This document shows positions 1 through 5,530 of a DNA stretch of 11,057 bases, piece after piece. Within the stretch, counting starts at the first letter, position 1, and each line of letters opens with the position of its first letter. The position numbers and the translations under genes were made by a program. Origin of the DNA: an uncultured Clostridia bacterium (GTDB taxonomy: Bacteria > Bacillota > Clostridia > Oscillospirales > Oscillospiraceae); contig CAMHER010000053.1 in assembly GCA_946184215.1 (NCBI GenBank), positions 1-11,057 of the forward strand, read 5' to 3'. The notes beneath the pieces were generated by a model that did not search any database, was not told where the DNA came from, and saw only the letters and a list, made by a program, of their open reading frames with translations.

Positions 1-25
1 CGCCTGAGCCTTCAAGGCTCAGGCG
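1..25 (-). terminator. Hairpin downstream of hypB, likely terminator (cut by window edge)
   Basis: There is a perfect 10-bp stem (CGCCTGAGCC / GGCTCAGGCG) with the 5-nt loop TTCAA, about 20 nt past the hypB stop codon on the minus strand. The U-tract that would prove intrinsic termination would lie left of base 1 and cannot be seen. If it is a terminator, hypB is transcribed alone. Confidence 0.6.
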
Positions 26-45
26 CCGGTCTGACAGCGGGGGGA

Positions 46-717
46 TCAGCCTTCGTTCCAGGCACGGATCTCGGTGCGCAGCCAATCGGCCCACTCGTCG
101 ATCCCTTCGCCGGTCCGGGCGGAAATGGGGATGATCTTCATATTGGGGTTGAGACGGCGGACATACTTTTTGCATGCCTCCAAATCAAAGTCAAAGTAGG
201 GAAGAACGTCGATCTTGTTGATCAGCAGCACGTCGCAGATCGAGAACATCAGCGGGTACTTCAGCGGCTTGTCGTCTCCCTCCGGGACGGAGAGAATCAT
301 CGCGTTTTTCGACGAACCGGTGTCGAACTCTGCCGGGCAGACGAGATTGCCGATATTTTCAAGAATGGCGAAGTCCACATCGTTCACGCCAAGCCCCTCA
401 AGACCCTGGCGGGTCATTCCCGCGTCAAGATGGCACATGCCGCCGGTGTGAAGCTGGATGACCTTTGCGCCCGTCTTTTCGATCGTGGCGGCATCCACGT
501 CGGAGTCGATGTCGGCCTCCATGACGCCGATGCGGAACTCGTCCTTCAGTGCGGCGATCGTGCGGCGGAGCGTGGTCGTCTTGCCGCTGCCGGGAGAGCT
601 CATCAGATTGAGCAGAAAGACCTTGCCTTTCTTCAGTTCACTGCGCAGCTTATCCGCCTCGCGGTCATTGTTTTCAAAAACGCTCTGTTTGATTTCGAGC
701 ACTCTGTATCCTTCCAT
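46..717 (-). CDS. hypB: HypB, nickel-incorporation GTPase for hydrogenase maturation
   Basis: This 223-residue SIMIBI-class GTPase delivers nickel, with HypA, during [NiFe]-hydrogenase maturation in the cytoplasm. The sequence shows a Walker A loop (SPGSGKTT, residues 41-48), the HypB metal-site segment GGMCHLDAG (92-100, Cys95 and His96), the ENIGNLVCPAEFD block (120-132, with a second metal-ligand Cys127), the guanine-specificity motif NKID (167-170) and the C-terminal SARTGEGIDEW block. It lacks the N-terminal His-rich or CxxCGC metal-storage extension of some HypB proteins and begins close to the GTPase core. The start is supported by AGGAGG five bases upstream of the ATG. The gene is divergent from the neighbouring phosphatase and is followed by a hairpin, so it appears to be a single-gene unit with no hypA or other hyp genes in view. 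Its nickel enzyme client cannot be identified here. Confidence 0.95.
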   Translation of the reverse strand: MEGYRVLEIKQSVFENNDREADKLRSELKKGKVFLLNLMSSPGSGKTTTLRRTIAALKDEFRIGVMEADIDSDVDAATIEKTGAKVIQLHTGGMCHLDAGMTRQGLEGLGVNDVDFAILENIGNLVCPAEFDTGSSKNAMILSVPEGDDKPLKYPLMFSICDVLLINKIDVLPYFDFDLEACKKYVRRLNPNMKIIPISARTGEGIDEWADWLRTEIRAWNEG

Positions 718-766
718 GGTATCCTCCTGTCGGAAATCTGCGAAAGGCGCAGTTGTTATCGTTCAA

Positions 767-795
767 ACTTTACCACGTTTCCCTTCCTATTTCAA
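767..795 (-). promoter_or_regulatory. Candidate sigma-A promoter for hypB
   Basis: On the minus strand TTGAAA (bases 790-795) is followed by a 17-nt spacer and TAAAGT (767-772). The -35 matches the consensus at 5 of 6 positions and the -10 at 4 of 6. It lies about 50 nt upstream of the hypB ATG. The leader contains a small 5-bp hairpin (738-752). The call rests on spacing and sequence alone. Confidence 0.4.
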
Positions 796-830
796 TGCCG
801 TTTTTCGGCCGCATGATAATCGAGGTCACG

Positions 831-1484
831 ATGAAATACAAAGCTGTTTTATTCGATATGGACGGCACGGTACTTGACACGCTGCGGGATCTAAACGCGG
901 CGGTGAATGCCTGCATGGAGCATTTTTCTCTTCCGCATCAGACGCTCGACGAGACAAGACGACGGGTCGGCAACGGCTCGCGCCGCCTGATGGAGCTGTC
1001 TGCTCCGGCGGGAACGGGCGATGAAAAGATCGAGGAGATGCTCGGGTGGTATCTGCCGTATTATAACCGGCATGCCAACGATACGACGGCTCCCTATCCC
1101 GGCATATCGGAGCTGATGCGCTCTTTGAGCGCACAGGGCCTGCGCCTTGCGATCGTCTCCAACAAGCCGGACCGGACGGTGCGGGAGCTGGCGGAGATTC
1201 ATTTCCCGGGGCTGCTGGAGACGGCGGTGGGAGAGAACGAGGCGGCCGGGATCCGCCGCAAGCCCTGGCCGGATACGCTTCTGGCCGCGGCAGCAGAGCT
1301 TGGCGTCCCGATTCGGCAGTGCCTGTATGTCGGCGACTCGGAGGTGGATGTGCTGACGGCATCCCGCGCGGGGATGGACTGCGCCTCGGTGCTGTGGGGC
1401 TTTCGCAGCCGTGAGGAGATCGAAGCAGCCGGCGGCCGGCTTTTCTTCTCCTCACCGCAGGAACTGGAAGAATACCTTTTGTAG
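831..1484 (+). CDS. HAD-superfamily phosphatase, phosphoglycolate phosphatase-like
   Basis: This 217-residue HAD hydrolase has the Gph/PGMB-like layout. Motif I is DMDGT (nucleophile Asp9, general acid/base Asp11), followed by a helical cap of about residues 15-85, motif II SNK (Ser110), the motif III lysine in RRKPWPD (Lys144) and motif IV GDSEVD (Asp169, Asp173). Such enzymes dephosphorylate small phosphometabolites such as 2-phosphoglycolate; the real substrate cannot be read from the sequence. I chose the ATG at 831 because GAGGT sits 4-8 bases upstream and the HAD core begins there. An upstream in-frame ATG at 813 and one at 753 would add residues without family similarity or a convincing ribosome site. 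The gene is alone on its strand and ends at a bidirectional terminator shared with rsmG. Confidence 0.9.
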   Translation: MKYKAVLFDMDGTVLDTLRDLNAAVNACMEHFSLPHQTLDETRRRVGNGSRRLMELSAPAGTGDEKIEEMLGWYLPYYNRHANDTTAPYPGISELMRSLSAQGLRLAIVSNKPDRTVRELAEIHFPGLLETAVGENEAAGIRRKPWPDTLLAAAAELGVPIRQCLYVGDSEVDVLTASRAGMDCASVLWGFRSREEIEAAGGRLFFSSPQELEEYLL

Positions 1485-1497
1485 GACAATTGATAAC

Positions 1498-1530
1498 AAA
1501 AAAGAGGATGGGCTCCATCCTCTTTTTCTT
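1498..1530. terminator. Bidirectional intrinsic terminator between the HAD phosphatase and rsmG
   Basis: An 11-12 bp perfect stem (AAAGAGGATGG / CCATCCTCTTT, bases 1501-1511 and 1515-1525) with a 3-nt loop GCT is flanked by an A-run on the left and a T-run on the right. It can therefore end transcripts from both converging genes. Confidence 0.88.
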
Positions 1531-1536
1531 TGTTTT

Positions 1537-2241
1537 TTACAGCGGCTGCTTTTTGATCTGCGCCCAGCGGCGGGGGTATTTCGGCGGCGTCGAGGCAAGC
1601 TTGCGGATCGCGATGACGCTGTGGACGACGTCGGTGCCGGGAACGGTATAATCATATTCCGCTTCCACCTCTCCGCCGAGCAGCCGGATGGCACGTCGGG
1701 CTTCGGCCAACTCCCCGGCGTGATCGCGGCTTTTCATCGCAAGAAAGACACCGCCCGGTTTCACATAGGGCAGGCAGAGTTCGCAAAGAAGATCAAGCCT
1801 GGCCACGGCACGGGAGACAGCCGCGTCAAAGGCTTCACGACAGCCGTCGGGTATTTCCTCGGCGCGGGAATGGAAACACGCAACGTCCGATAAACCGAGA
1901 GCGGAGCAGGTGTCACGCAAAAAACCGATGCGCTTGTCAAGACTGTCGAGCAGCACGAGCGAAAGCGAGGGACAGGCAATCTTCAGAGCAAGGCCCGGAA
2001 AACCGGCGCCGGTGCCCACGTCGATCACGCGCTTTCCTGCGAGCGGAACAAAACGTAAAAGCGCGGCGCTGTCGAGAAAATGCAGCCGCGCGATCTCGTC
2101 CTCGCCCGTGATGGCGGTGAGATTCATGACCTTATTTGTTTCCGCAAGCGTGTCGGCATACAGCCGGTATCGCTCAAGCGCACGCGCGTCGAGCGAAAGA
2201 CCGAGCTCGTCAAAGCCGGCACGAAGGATCTCCTCCAGCAT
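1537..2241 (-). CDS. rsmG: RsmG (GidB), 16S rRNA guanine-N7 methyltransferase
   Basis: This 234-residue SAM-dependent enzyme methylates N7 of the conserved guanine in the 530 loop of 16S rRNA (G527 in E. coli numbering). Visible family marks are the N-terminal NLTAIT (residues 40-45), the SAM-binding loop VIDVGTGAGFPGLALKI (72-88), the acidic end of the second strand LLDS (97-100), the RAVARLDLL segment (144-152) and the characteristic C-terminus with KYPRR followed by a KKQPL end. The length fits the family (about 235-240 residues). The ATG at 2241 is chosen because the RsmG fold begins there; in-frame codons further upstream run back through the preceding gene and give a low-complexity Arg/Ser/Pro stretch. 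The start lies 7 nt past the stop of the TSCPD gene, with a GAGAGAAG purine run as a weak ribosome site, which suggests co-transcription and perhaps translational coupling. It is not next to mnmG or mnmE, its usual partners in many Firmicutes. Confidence 0.95.
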   Translation of the reverse strand: MLEEILRAGFDELGLSLDARALERYRLYADTLAETNKVMNLTAITGEDEIARLHFLDSAALLRFVPLAGKRVIDVGTGAGFPGLALKIACPSLSLVLLDSLDKRIGFLRDTCSALGLSDVACFHSRAEEIPDGCREAFDAAVSRAVARLDLLCELCLPYVKPGGVFLAMKSRDHAGELAEARRAIRLLGGEVEAEYDYTVPGTDVVHSVIAIRKLASTPPKYPRRWAQIKKQPL

Positions 2242-2248
2242 ACTTCTC

Positions 2249-2500
2249 TCAGGCCTGCTCCAGCGTGAGCTTGAGAGCCTGCGCCAGCTGATCGGGACAG
2301 GAGGTGGCCTTGCGGCCGCAGCGTACGCCCTCGAGACGGCGGATGACCTCTTCAACCTCCATACCCTCGACCAGCCGGGAGATGCCCTGCAGGTTGCCGT
2401 CGCATCCGCCCATGACCTTAAGGCCCGTCAGGCGGCCTTCCTCGATCTCGATCTCCATGAGCTGTGAGCAAACGCCCTTCGGACGATAGGTGAATTTCAT
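2249..2500 (-). CDS. TSCPD-domain small protein (TIGR03905-like)
   Basis: This 83-residue protein has the ATSCPDQLAQAL motif (residues 65-76), which names the TSCPD domain, and the GGCDGN turn (31-36). Four cysteines (11, 33, 61, 68) lie at family-conserved positions and could bind a metal; that is inference. A related domain occurs at the C-terminus of some class II (vitamin B12-dependent) ribonucleotide reductases, while stand-alone copies such as this one have no established function. The ATG at 2500 has AAGGAG nine bases upstream; an in-frame ATG further up (2533) lacks a ribosome site and family similarity. It is the first gene of a two-gene unit with rsmG and has its own promoter in the region shared with spoIIP. 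Confidence 0.88.
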   Translation of the reverse strand: MKFTYRPKGVCSQLMEIEIEEGRLTGLKVMGGCDGNLQGISRLVEGMEVEEVIRRLEGVRCGRKATSCPDQLAQALKLTLEQA

Positions 2501-2531
2501 ATCTGTATTCTCCTTGCTTTGCTTTTTCTGC

Positions 2532-2561
2532 ATGATAGCACGCTTCTCCCGTCTTCGTCAA
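2532..2561 (-). promoter_or_regulatory. Sigma-A promoter for the TSCPD-rsmG unit
   Basis: On the minus strand TTGACG (2556-2561) is followed by an 18-nt spacer and TATCAT (2532-2537), each matching consensus at 5 of 6 positions. A TGC precedes the -10 as an extended -10 element. The TSCPD start codon lies about 30 nt downstream of the -10. Confidence 0.65.
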
Positions 2562-2569
2562 GAGAAGCG
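2541..2569. repeat. 8-bp inverted repeat bracketing the TSCPD promoter -35
   Basis: CGCTTCTC (2541-2548) and GAGAAGCG (2562-2569) form a perfect inverted repeat with a 13-nt centre that contains the whole -35 hexamer of the minus-strand promoter. The half-sites repeat at 21 bp, about two helical turns, which is a geometry that suits a dimeric repressor. There is no T-run on either side, so it is not a convincing terminator. Confidence 0.55.
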
Positions 2570-2581
2570 CCGCCGAGGGGC

Positions 2582-2612
2582 GGTATATCGCCGGACCTGG
2601 TGTGCATACGAT
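2582..2612 (+). promoter_or_regulatory. Candidate sigma-E-like sporulation promoter for spoIIP
   Basis: CATACGAT (2605-2612) resembles the sigma-E -10 consensus CATACANT, and GGTATATC (2582-2589) sits 15 nt upstream, the right distance for an ATAT-containing sigma-E -35. The spoIIP start codon is about 28 nt downstream of the -10. B. subtilis spoIIP is known to be transcribed by sigma-E in the mother cell, so the match is functionally sensible, but the -35 is a weak match. Confidence 0.45.
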
Positions 2613-2640
2613 GAGGTGAAAGGCAGGGGAGAGATGAGCC

Positions 2641-3642
2641 ATGGGAGAAGCAAAGAAGCTGGCGCTGCTTGGCGCGTGCGCCCTGTTGGTGTACATGCTC
2701 TGGCACGGAACGGATGTGCATCAGACGACGGAACAGCCTGCGCCGACCCGGCATGTTCAGGAGCATGACGCGCAGACAGAAGCGATCTCGGAGACGGCAG
2801 ACGGGGAAAACGCGGATGCCGCCTTGAGCGTACCGGCTTCCGCCACGACGGAATGGGAGGAGAGCTTTTTTGTCTCCTCGCAGGCGGAGGAGGCCGTGGA
2901 AATGACGATCGGAAACGCCGCGCTCATCAAAAACGAGACGCACTATGAGATCGATCCCTCCGAGATCGTCCGCAGCGGAACGGGTATTCGCCTGAACGCG
3001 GGAGAGCCGCAGATCCTGATCATCCACACCCATTCCTCTGAAGCCTATACACAGGCCGGTCTTGACCGCTATGAGGAGAGCGATACCTGCCGGACGGAGG
3101 ACAGCGAGCACAACATCATCCGTGTCGGCGACGAGCTGGCGCGGCTTTTGGAGGAGGCAGGGCTGAACGTCCTGCACGACCGCGGCGTTTATGATTATCC
3201 GAGCTATACCGGCTCCTATACGCGTTCGGGCTCAGCCGTGGAGCAATATCTGCGCGATTATCCGTCCATCCGCATCGTGCTGGATGTCCACCGTGATGCG
3301 CTTGGGACGGACGATGTAATCTACAAGACCGTGGCGGAGGAGGAAGGGACATGCGCCAGCCAGGCCATGCTGCTCGTGGGAACGGATGAGAGCGGCCTGG
3401 AGCATCCTCAGTGGCGTGACAATCTGTCGCTGGCACTGTATCTGCAGAACGCGGTGCTGCATGCCCACCCGACGCTGATGCGCCCGGTTGCCGTCGTGCC
3501 GCAGCGCTATAACCAGCAGCTATGCAGCGGGATGCTGATCCTGGAGGTGGGCAGCAGCGGCAATACGATGCAGGAGGCGCTCGCCGCCATAAGACTCTTT
3601 GCACAGGCTGCGTCGCCGGCCCTGCTGGAGCTTGTGGAGTAA
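2641..3642 (+). CDS. spoIIP: SpoIIP, stage II sporulation peptidoglycan hydrolase
   Basis: This 333-residue membrane-anchored cell-wall hydrolase belongs to the SpoIID-SpoIIM-SpoIIP machine, which thins septal peptidoglycan and drives engulfment of the forespore. SpoIIP proteins have amidase and endopeptidase activity. Residues 6-21 are a short hydrophobic anchor, followed by an acidic Thr/Ala-rich linker to about residue 88 and then the catalytic domain. That domain shows ILIIHTHSSEAYT (125-137), the VGDELARLL helix, VYDYPSYTGSYTRS (183-196), VLDVHRDALG (213-222) and LEVGSSGNT (301-309). Likely zinc and catalytic residues are His131, Glu134, His217 and Glu302 by family analogy. It is shorter than B. 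subtilis SpoIIP (about 400 residues), mostly in the linker. GGGGAGAG lies 7 nt before the ATG. The usual neighbour gpr is not next to it. The gene stands alone, between a divergent unit and a downstream gene with its own promoter. Confidence 0.95.
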   Translation: MGEAKKLALLGACALLVYMLWHGTDVHQTTEQPAPTRHVQEHDAQTEAISETADGENADAALSVPASATTEWEESFFVSSQAEEAVEMTIGNAALIKNETHYEIDPSEIVRSGTGIRLNAGEPQILIIHTHSSEAYTQAGLDRYEESDTCRTEDSEHNIIRVGDELARLLEEAGLNVLHDRGVYDYPSYTGSYTRSGSAVEQYLRDYPSIRIVLDVHRDALGTDDVIYKTVAEEEGTCASQAMLLVGTDESGLEHPQWRDNLSLALYLQNAVLHAHPTLMRPVAVVPQRYNQQLCSGMLILEVGSSGNTMQEALAAIRLFAQAASPALLELVE

Positions 3643-3662
3643 TTGTTTTGCGGATTTTTGAC

Positions 3663-3691
3663 TTTACAAAAAGTGCGGCTCATGCTATATT
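3663..3691 (+). promoter_or_regulatory. Strong sigma-A promoter for the rubrerythrin-rubredoxin operon
   Basis: TTTACA (3663-3668) is followed by a 17-nt spacer and TATATT (3686-3691), with TGC directly before the -10 (extended -10). The start codon is 50 nt downstream of the -10. An overlapping TTGACT at 3658 looks better as a -35 alone but would require a 22-nt spacer. I see no PerR-like palindrome in the leader. Confidence 0.7.
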
Positions 3692-3741
3692 GAAGCCATA
3701 AGCAAACCTTGTATTTTTACTGATAAAGGAGAGAATCACGT

Positions 3742-4311
3742 ATGAAAAAATGGGTCTGCCCCGTATGCGGCTACGTCCATGAAGGCGATACGCCTCCCGA
3801 GTTTTGCCCGCAGTGCAAGGTCCCCGGCTCCCGCTTTACAGAGATGAAGGGCGAGCTGACCTGGGCCGCCGAGCATGTGGTCGGGGTTGGAAAAACCTTC
3901 GGCGCAGAGGTGCCGGAGGATGTCCAGCAGCATATCATAGACGAGCTCCGCTCCAACTTCAACGGCGAGTGCAGCGAGGTCGGCATGTACCTGGCCATGG
4001 CACGCGTTGCCCACCGCGAAGGCTATCCCGAGATCGGCCTGTACTGGGAAAAGGCCGCTTATGAGGAAGCTGAGCATGCCGCCAAGTTTGCCGAACTCCT
4101 CGGCGAGGTTGTCACCGACAGCACCAAGAAGAACCTGGAGATGCGCGTTGATGCCGAGAACGGCGCCACGTCCGGCAAGTTTGAACTGGCCAAACTGGCG
4201 AAGAAGTACAATTTGGACGCCATTCACGACACCGTCCATGAGATGGCCCGCGACGAGGCCCGCCATGGCAAGGCTTTCAAGGGCCTGCTGGAGCGTTACT
4301 TCGGCAAGTAA
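3742..4311 (+). CDS. Reverse-type rubrerythrin (N-terminal rubredoxin plus ferritin-like diiron domain)
   Basis: This 189-residue cytoplasmic non-heme iron protein reduces hydrogen peroxide, and in clostridial relatives also takes part in oxygen reduction with NADH-derived electrons. The domain order is reversed relative to classical rubrerythrin. The rubredoxin iron site comes first (CPVCG at residues 6-10 and CPQCK at 22-26, ligands Cys6, 9, 22, 25), followed by a ferritin-like four-helix domain of about residues 55-188. That domain shows Glu/His ligand motifs in NGECSE (74-79), EEAEH (108-112), DAEN (137-140) and DEARH (171-175). Four cysteines and the paired E..H motifs appear intact. AAAGGAG lies ten bases before the ATG. 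The gene is first in an operon with a rubredoxin that could be its electron donor, under a strong promoter. A general rubrerythrin call would be equally correct at family level. Confidence 0.95.
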   Translation: MKKWVCPVCGYVHEGDTPPEFCPQCKVPGSRFTEMKGELTWAAEHVVGVGKTFGAEVPEDVQQHIIDELRSNFNGECSEVGMYLAMARVAHREGYPEIGLYWEKAAYEEAEHAAKFAELLGEVVTDSTKKNLEMRVDAENGATSGKFELAKLAKKYNLDAIHDTVHEMARDEARHGKAFKGLLERYFGK

Positions 4312-4368
4312 GAACCGGAACGGACCGGCTTTTTACAACGGATACATAATGAAAAGGAGGCTTGAACT

Positions 4369-4503
4369 ATGAAATATGTCTGCAATCTCTGCGGCTGGGT
4401 CTACGACGAAGAGGAGCAGGGCGTGAAATGGGAAGACCTTCCCGAAGATTTCGCCTGTGAACTCTGCGGCGCCGGAAAGGACGATTTCAGCCCCGAGGAA
4501 TAA
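4369..4503 (+). CDS. Compact rubredoxin
   Basis: This 44-residue [Fe(Cys)4] electron carrier is too short for most ORF cut-offs. It reads M-K-Y-V-C-N-L-C-G-W at the start and has CxxCG (Cys5, Cys8) plus CELCG (Cys30, Cys33), the standard rubredoxin knuckles, with the WEDLP segment before the second pair. It is about 8-10 residues shorter than the usual 52-54-residue protein because the loop between YDEEE and WEDLP is short, lacking the typical DPxxGxxxGxxPGT stretch; similar short forms occur in Clostridia. AGGAGG lies 8 nt before the ATG. It starts 57 nt after the rubrerythrin stop with no terminator between them, so the two are probably co-transcribed and it may pass electrons to the rubrerythrin. 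A strong terminator follows. Confidence 0.93.
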   Translation: MKYVCNLCGWVYDEEEQGVKWEDLPEDFACELCGAGKDDFSPEE

Positions 4504-4519
4504 TCCTTTTTGGTTACAG

Positions 4520-4557
4520 GCAGACCGGAAACCGTGTTTCCGGTCTGCTTTTGTTTT
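4520..4557 (+). terminator. Intrinsic terminator after rubredoxin
   Basis: A perfect 13-bp stem (GCAGACCGGAAAC / GTTTCCGGTCTGC, bases 4520-4532 and 4536-4548) with a CGT loop is followed by TTTTGTTTT. This is a textbook rho-independent terminator 16 nt past the rubredoxin stop codon. Confidence 0.93.
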
Positions 4558-4604
4558 GCATAAATTCTTACGAAGAGTGAAAAAACAGTAAAATAAAAAA
4601 TGCA

Positions 4605-4633
4605 TAGATAAATCGAAAAGCATGTGTTATAAT
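4605..4633 (+). promoter_or_regulatory. Sigma-A promoter for the six-TM/LRR unit
   Basis: A perfect TATAAT (4628-4633) is preceded by TGT as an extended -10. A weak -35 TAGATA (4605-4610) lies 17 nt upstream. The surrounding 4560-4680 stretch is very AT-rich. The start codon is about 82 nt downstream of the -10, leaving a leader of about 75 nt that carries the tandem repeat. Confidence 0.65.
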
Positions 4634-4670
4634 GTCAAAAAGATTATGACAACAAAATTATGACAACTTT
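4629..4670 (+). repeat. Three 14-nt tandem repeats over the -10 and start of transcription
   Basis: Three adjacent 14-nt units (4629-4642, 4643-4656, 4657-4670) share the core T(T/A)ATG(A/T)CAA. Units 2 and 3 share the identical 11-mer ATTATGACAAC; unit 1 matches unit 2 at 10 of 14 positions and overlaps the TATAAT box. The position suits a repressor operator or a control element in the early leader. No protein in the window is clearly linked to it. Confidence 0.55.
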
Positions 4671-4715
4671 TTCCCTGCCAAGACGAAAAAAGAATCGGAA
4701 AGGCGGATTGAAACA

Positions 4716-5507
4716 ATGAATAAGGAAGCAAAGAAGCCGCGCGGTTTTTATGTGGAGAAGGGGAGCTTTTTTGTACATGCGGCGGTTATTCTCCTTGCGC
4801 TCTCCATGGCGGTCAGGCTGCTCGGAACGATGCAGCTTTGGGGCGATATGTTTGCTCTTGCCACACAGATCGTGCTGCCGGTGGTCTGTGCGCTTCTGTT
4901 CATCCTGTTTGCACTGCTCTTCGGCCGCATCGCGCTGTGGACGACGATCCTGCCCGTCCTCGGGGGAGCAGCCTTCTTCATCCTGTCTGCAACGAACGGA
5001 AACGGACAGATGCGCATGATCATCTGTATTGCCATCGCCTTTGTTGCGGCCTTCGTCTATACGGCGACGCTTGCCGGCATGATCCGCACCAAATGGCTGA
5101 ATGTGATCGTGTTTGCCCTTATCCTGGCCTACCAGATCGTTTTTCTGGCGCTCCCTGTCTTCTCGGATGCCAACAATCCCGTCAGCTTTGCAGATGGAAT
5201 GACGCTTCTCTCGTCCATCGGCATCATTCTGGCCATGTTTTCCTTTTCCCTTGCCATTCGGCGTGCCAAGCAGACGAAGGAAGCACCGGAGCTGCCCAAG
5301 ATCAAAGACCCTGTTGTGATCACACCGGAGCAGCCTGCCGAGCCGGAGGAGAGCAAAGCGACAGCAGATGAGACCGGGGAAAACGAATGCGAACGCTCCT
5401 CCGCAGAAGAGACGGGCCCCGAGCCGGAAGAGCACGAGGAAACACAGCTTACGGACGAGCTTCCCGCACAGGAGACAAAAGAGAAGGACGAGAATACACA
5501 GCTATAA
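4716..5507 (+). CDS. Unknown six-TM membrane protein with acidic cytoplasmic tail
   Basis: I do not recognise a family for this 263-residue protein. About six hydrophobic helices can be seen: residues 20-37, 45-70, 72-92, 99-123, 127-148 and 161-181. Positive residues sit at the N-terminus (KEAKKPRG), in the fourth loop (RTK) and after the last helix (IRRAKQTK), which places both ends in the cytoplasm by the positive-inside rule. Residues 184-263 form a low-complexity Glu/Thr/Pro-rich acidic tail, probably disordered. No catalytic or transport motif is evident. AAAGGCGG lies nine bases before the ATG. It ends 23 nt before the LRR gene with no terminator between, so the two should be co-transcribed from the promoter at about 4605-4633. 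A role as a partner or anchor for the LRR protein is inference only. Confidence 0.75.
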   Translation: MNKEAKKPRGFYVEKGSFFVHAAVILLALSMAVRLLGTMQLWGDMFALATQIVLPVVCALLFILFALLFGRIALWTTILPVLGGAAFFILSATNGNGQMRMIICIAIAFVAAFVYTATLAGMIRTKWLNVIVFALILAYQIVFLALPVFSDANNPVSFADGMTLLSSIGIILAMFSFSLAIRRAKQTKEAPELPKIKDPVVITPEQPAEPEESKATADETGENECERSSAEETGPEPEEHEETQLTDELPAQETKEKDENTQL

Positions 5508-5530
5508 AATGCCTTCCATCGGGTGATACC

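Noticed and set aside
738..752. Small hairpin CTGCG-N5-CGCAG in the hypB leader as a riboswitch or regulator site
   Set aside because: Five base pairs with no surrounding conserved aptamer structure is within chance expectation.
430..877. Plus-strand ORFs overlapping hypB and the intergenic region
   Set aside because: They lie antisense to a fully conserved HypB and show no motif or ribosome site.
826..1518. Long minus-strand ORF opposite the HAD phosphatase
   Set aside because: It is a composition shadow rich in Arg, Pro and Ser with no family motif, while the plus strand encodes an intact HAD enzyme.
3658..3663. TTGACT as -35 of the rubrerythrin promoter
   Set aside because: It would need a 22-nt spacer to the TATATT -10; TTTACA five bases later gives 17 nt.
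4644..5435. 263-residue minus-strand ORF opposite the six-TM gene
   Set aside because: The same length as the real gene is coincidence. The protein is Asp/Arg/His/Lys-rich with no fold signature and no ribosome site, and it overlaps the promoter and repeat region.
5518..5528. ATCGGGTGATA shared by the ribosome sites of the LRR gene (5518-5528) and the response regulator (8029-8039)
   Set aside because: Eleven identical bases are noticeable, but the match centres on a ribosome site that must resemble anti-SD, so a shared regulatory element is not needed to explain it.
5387..5530. Extended N-terminus of the LRR protein from an upstream in-frame start
   Set aside because: The extra 48 residues are out-of-frame reading of the preceding gene's acidic tail, give Arg/Gly-rich sequence, and lack a ribosome site.
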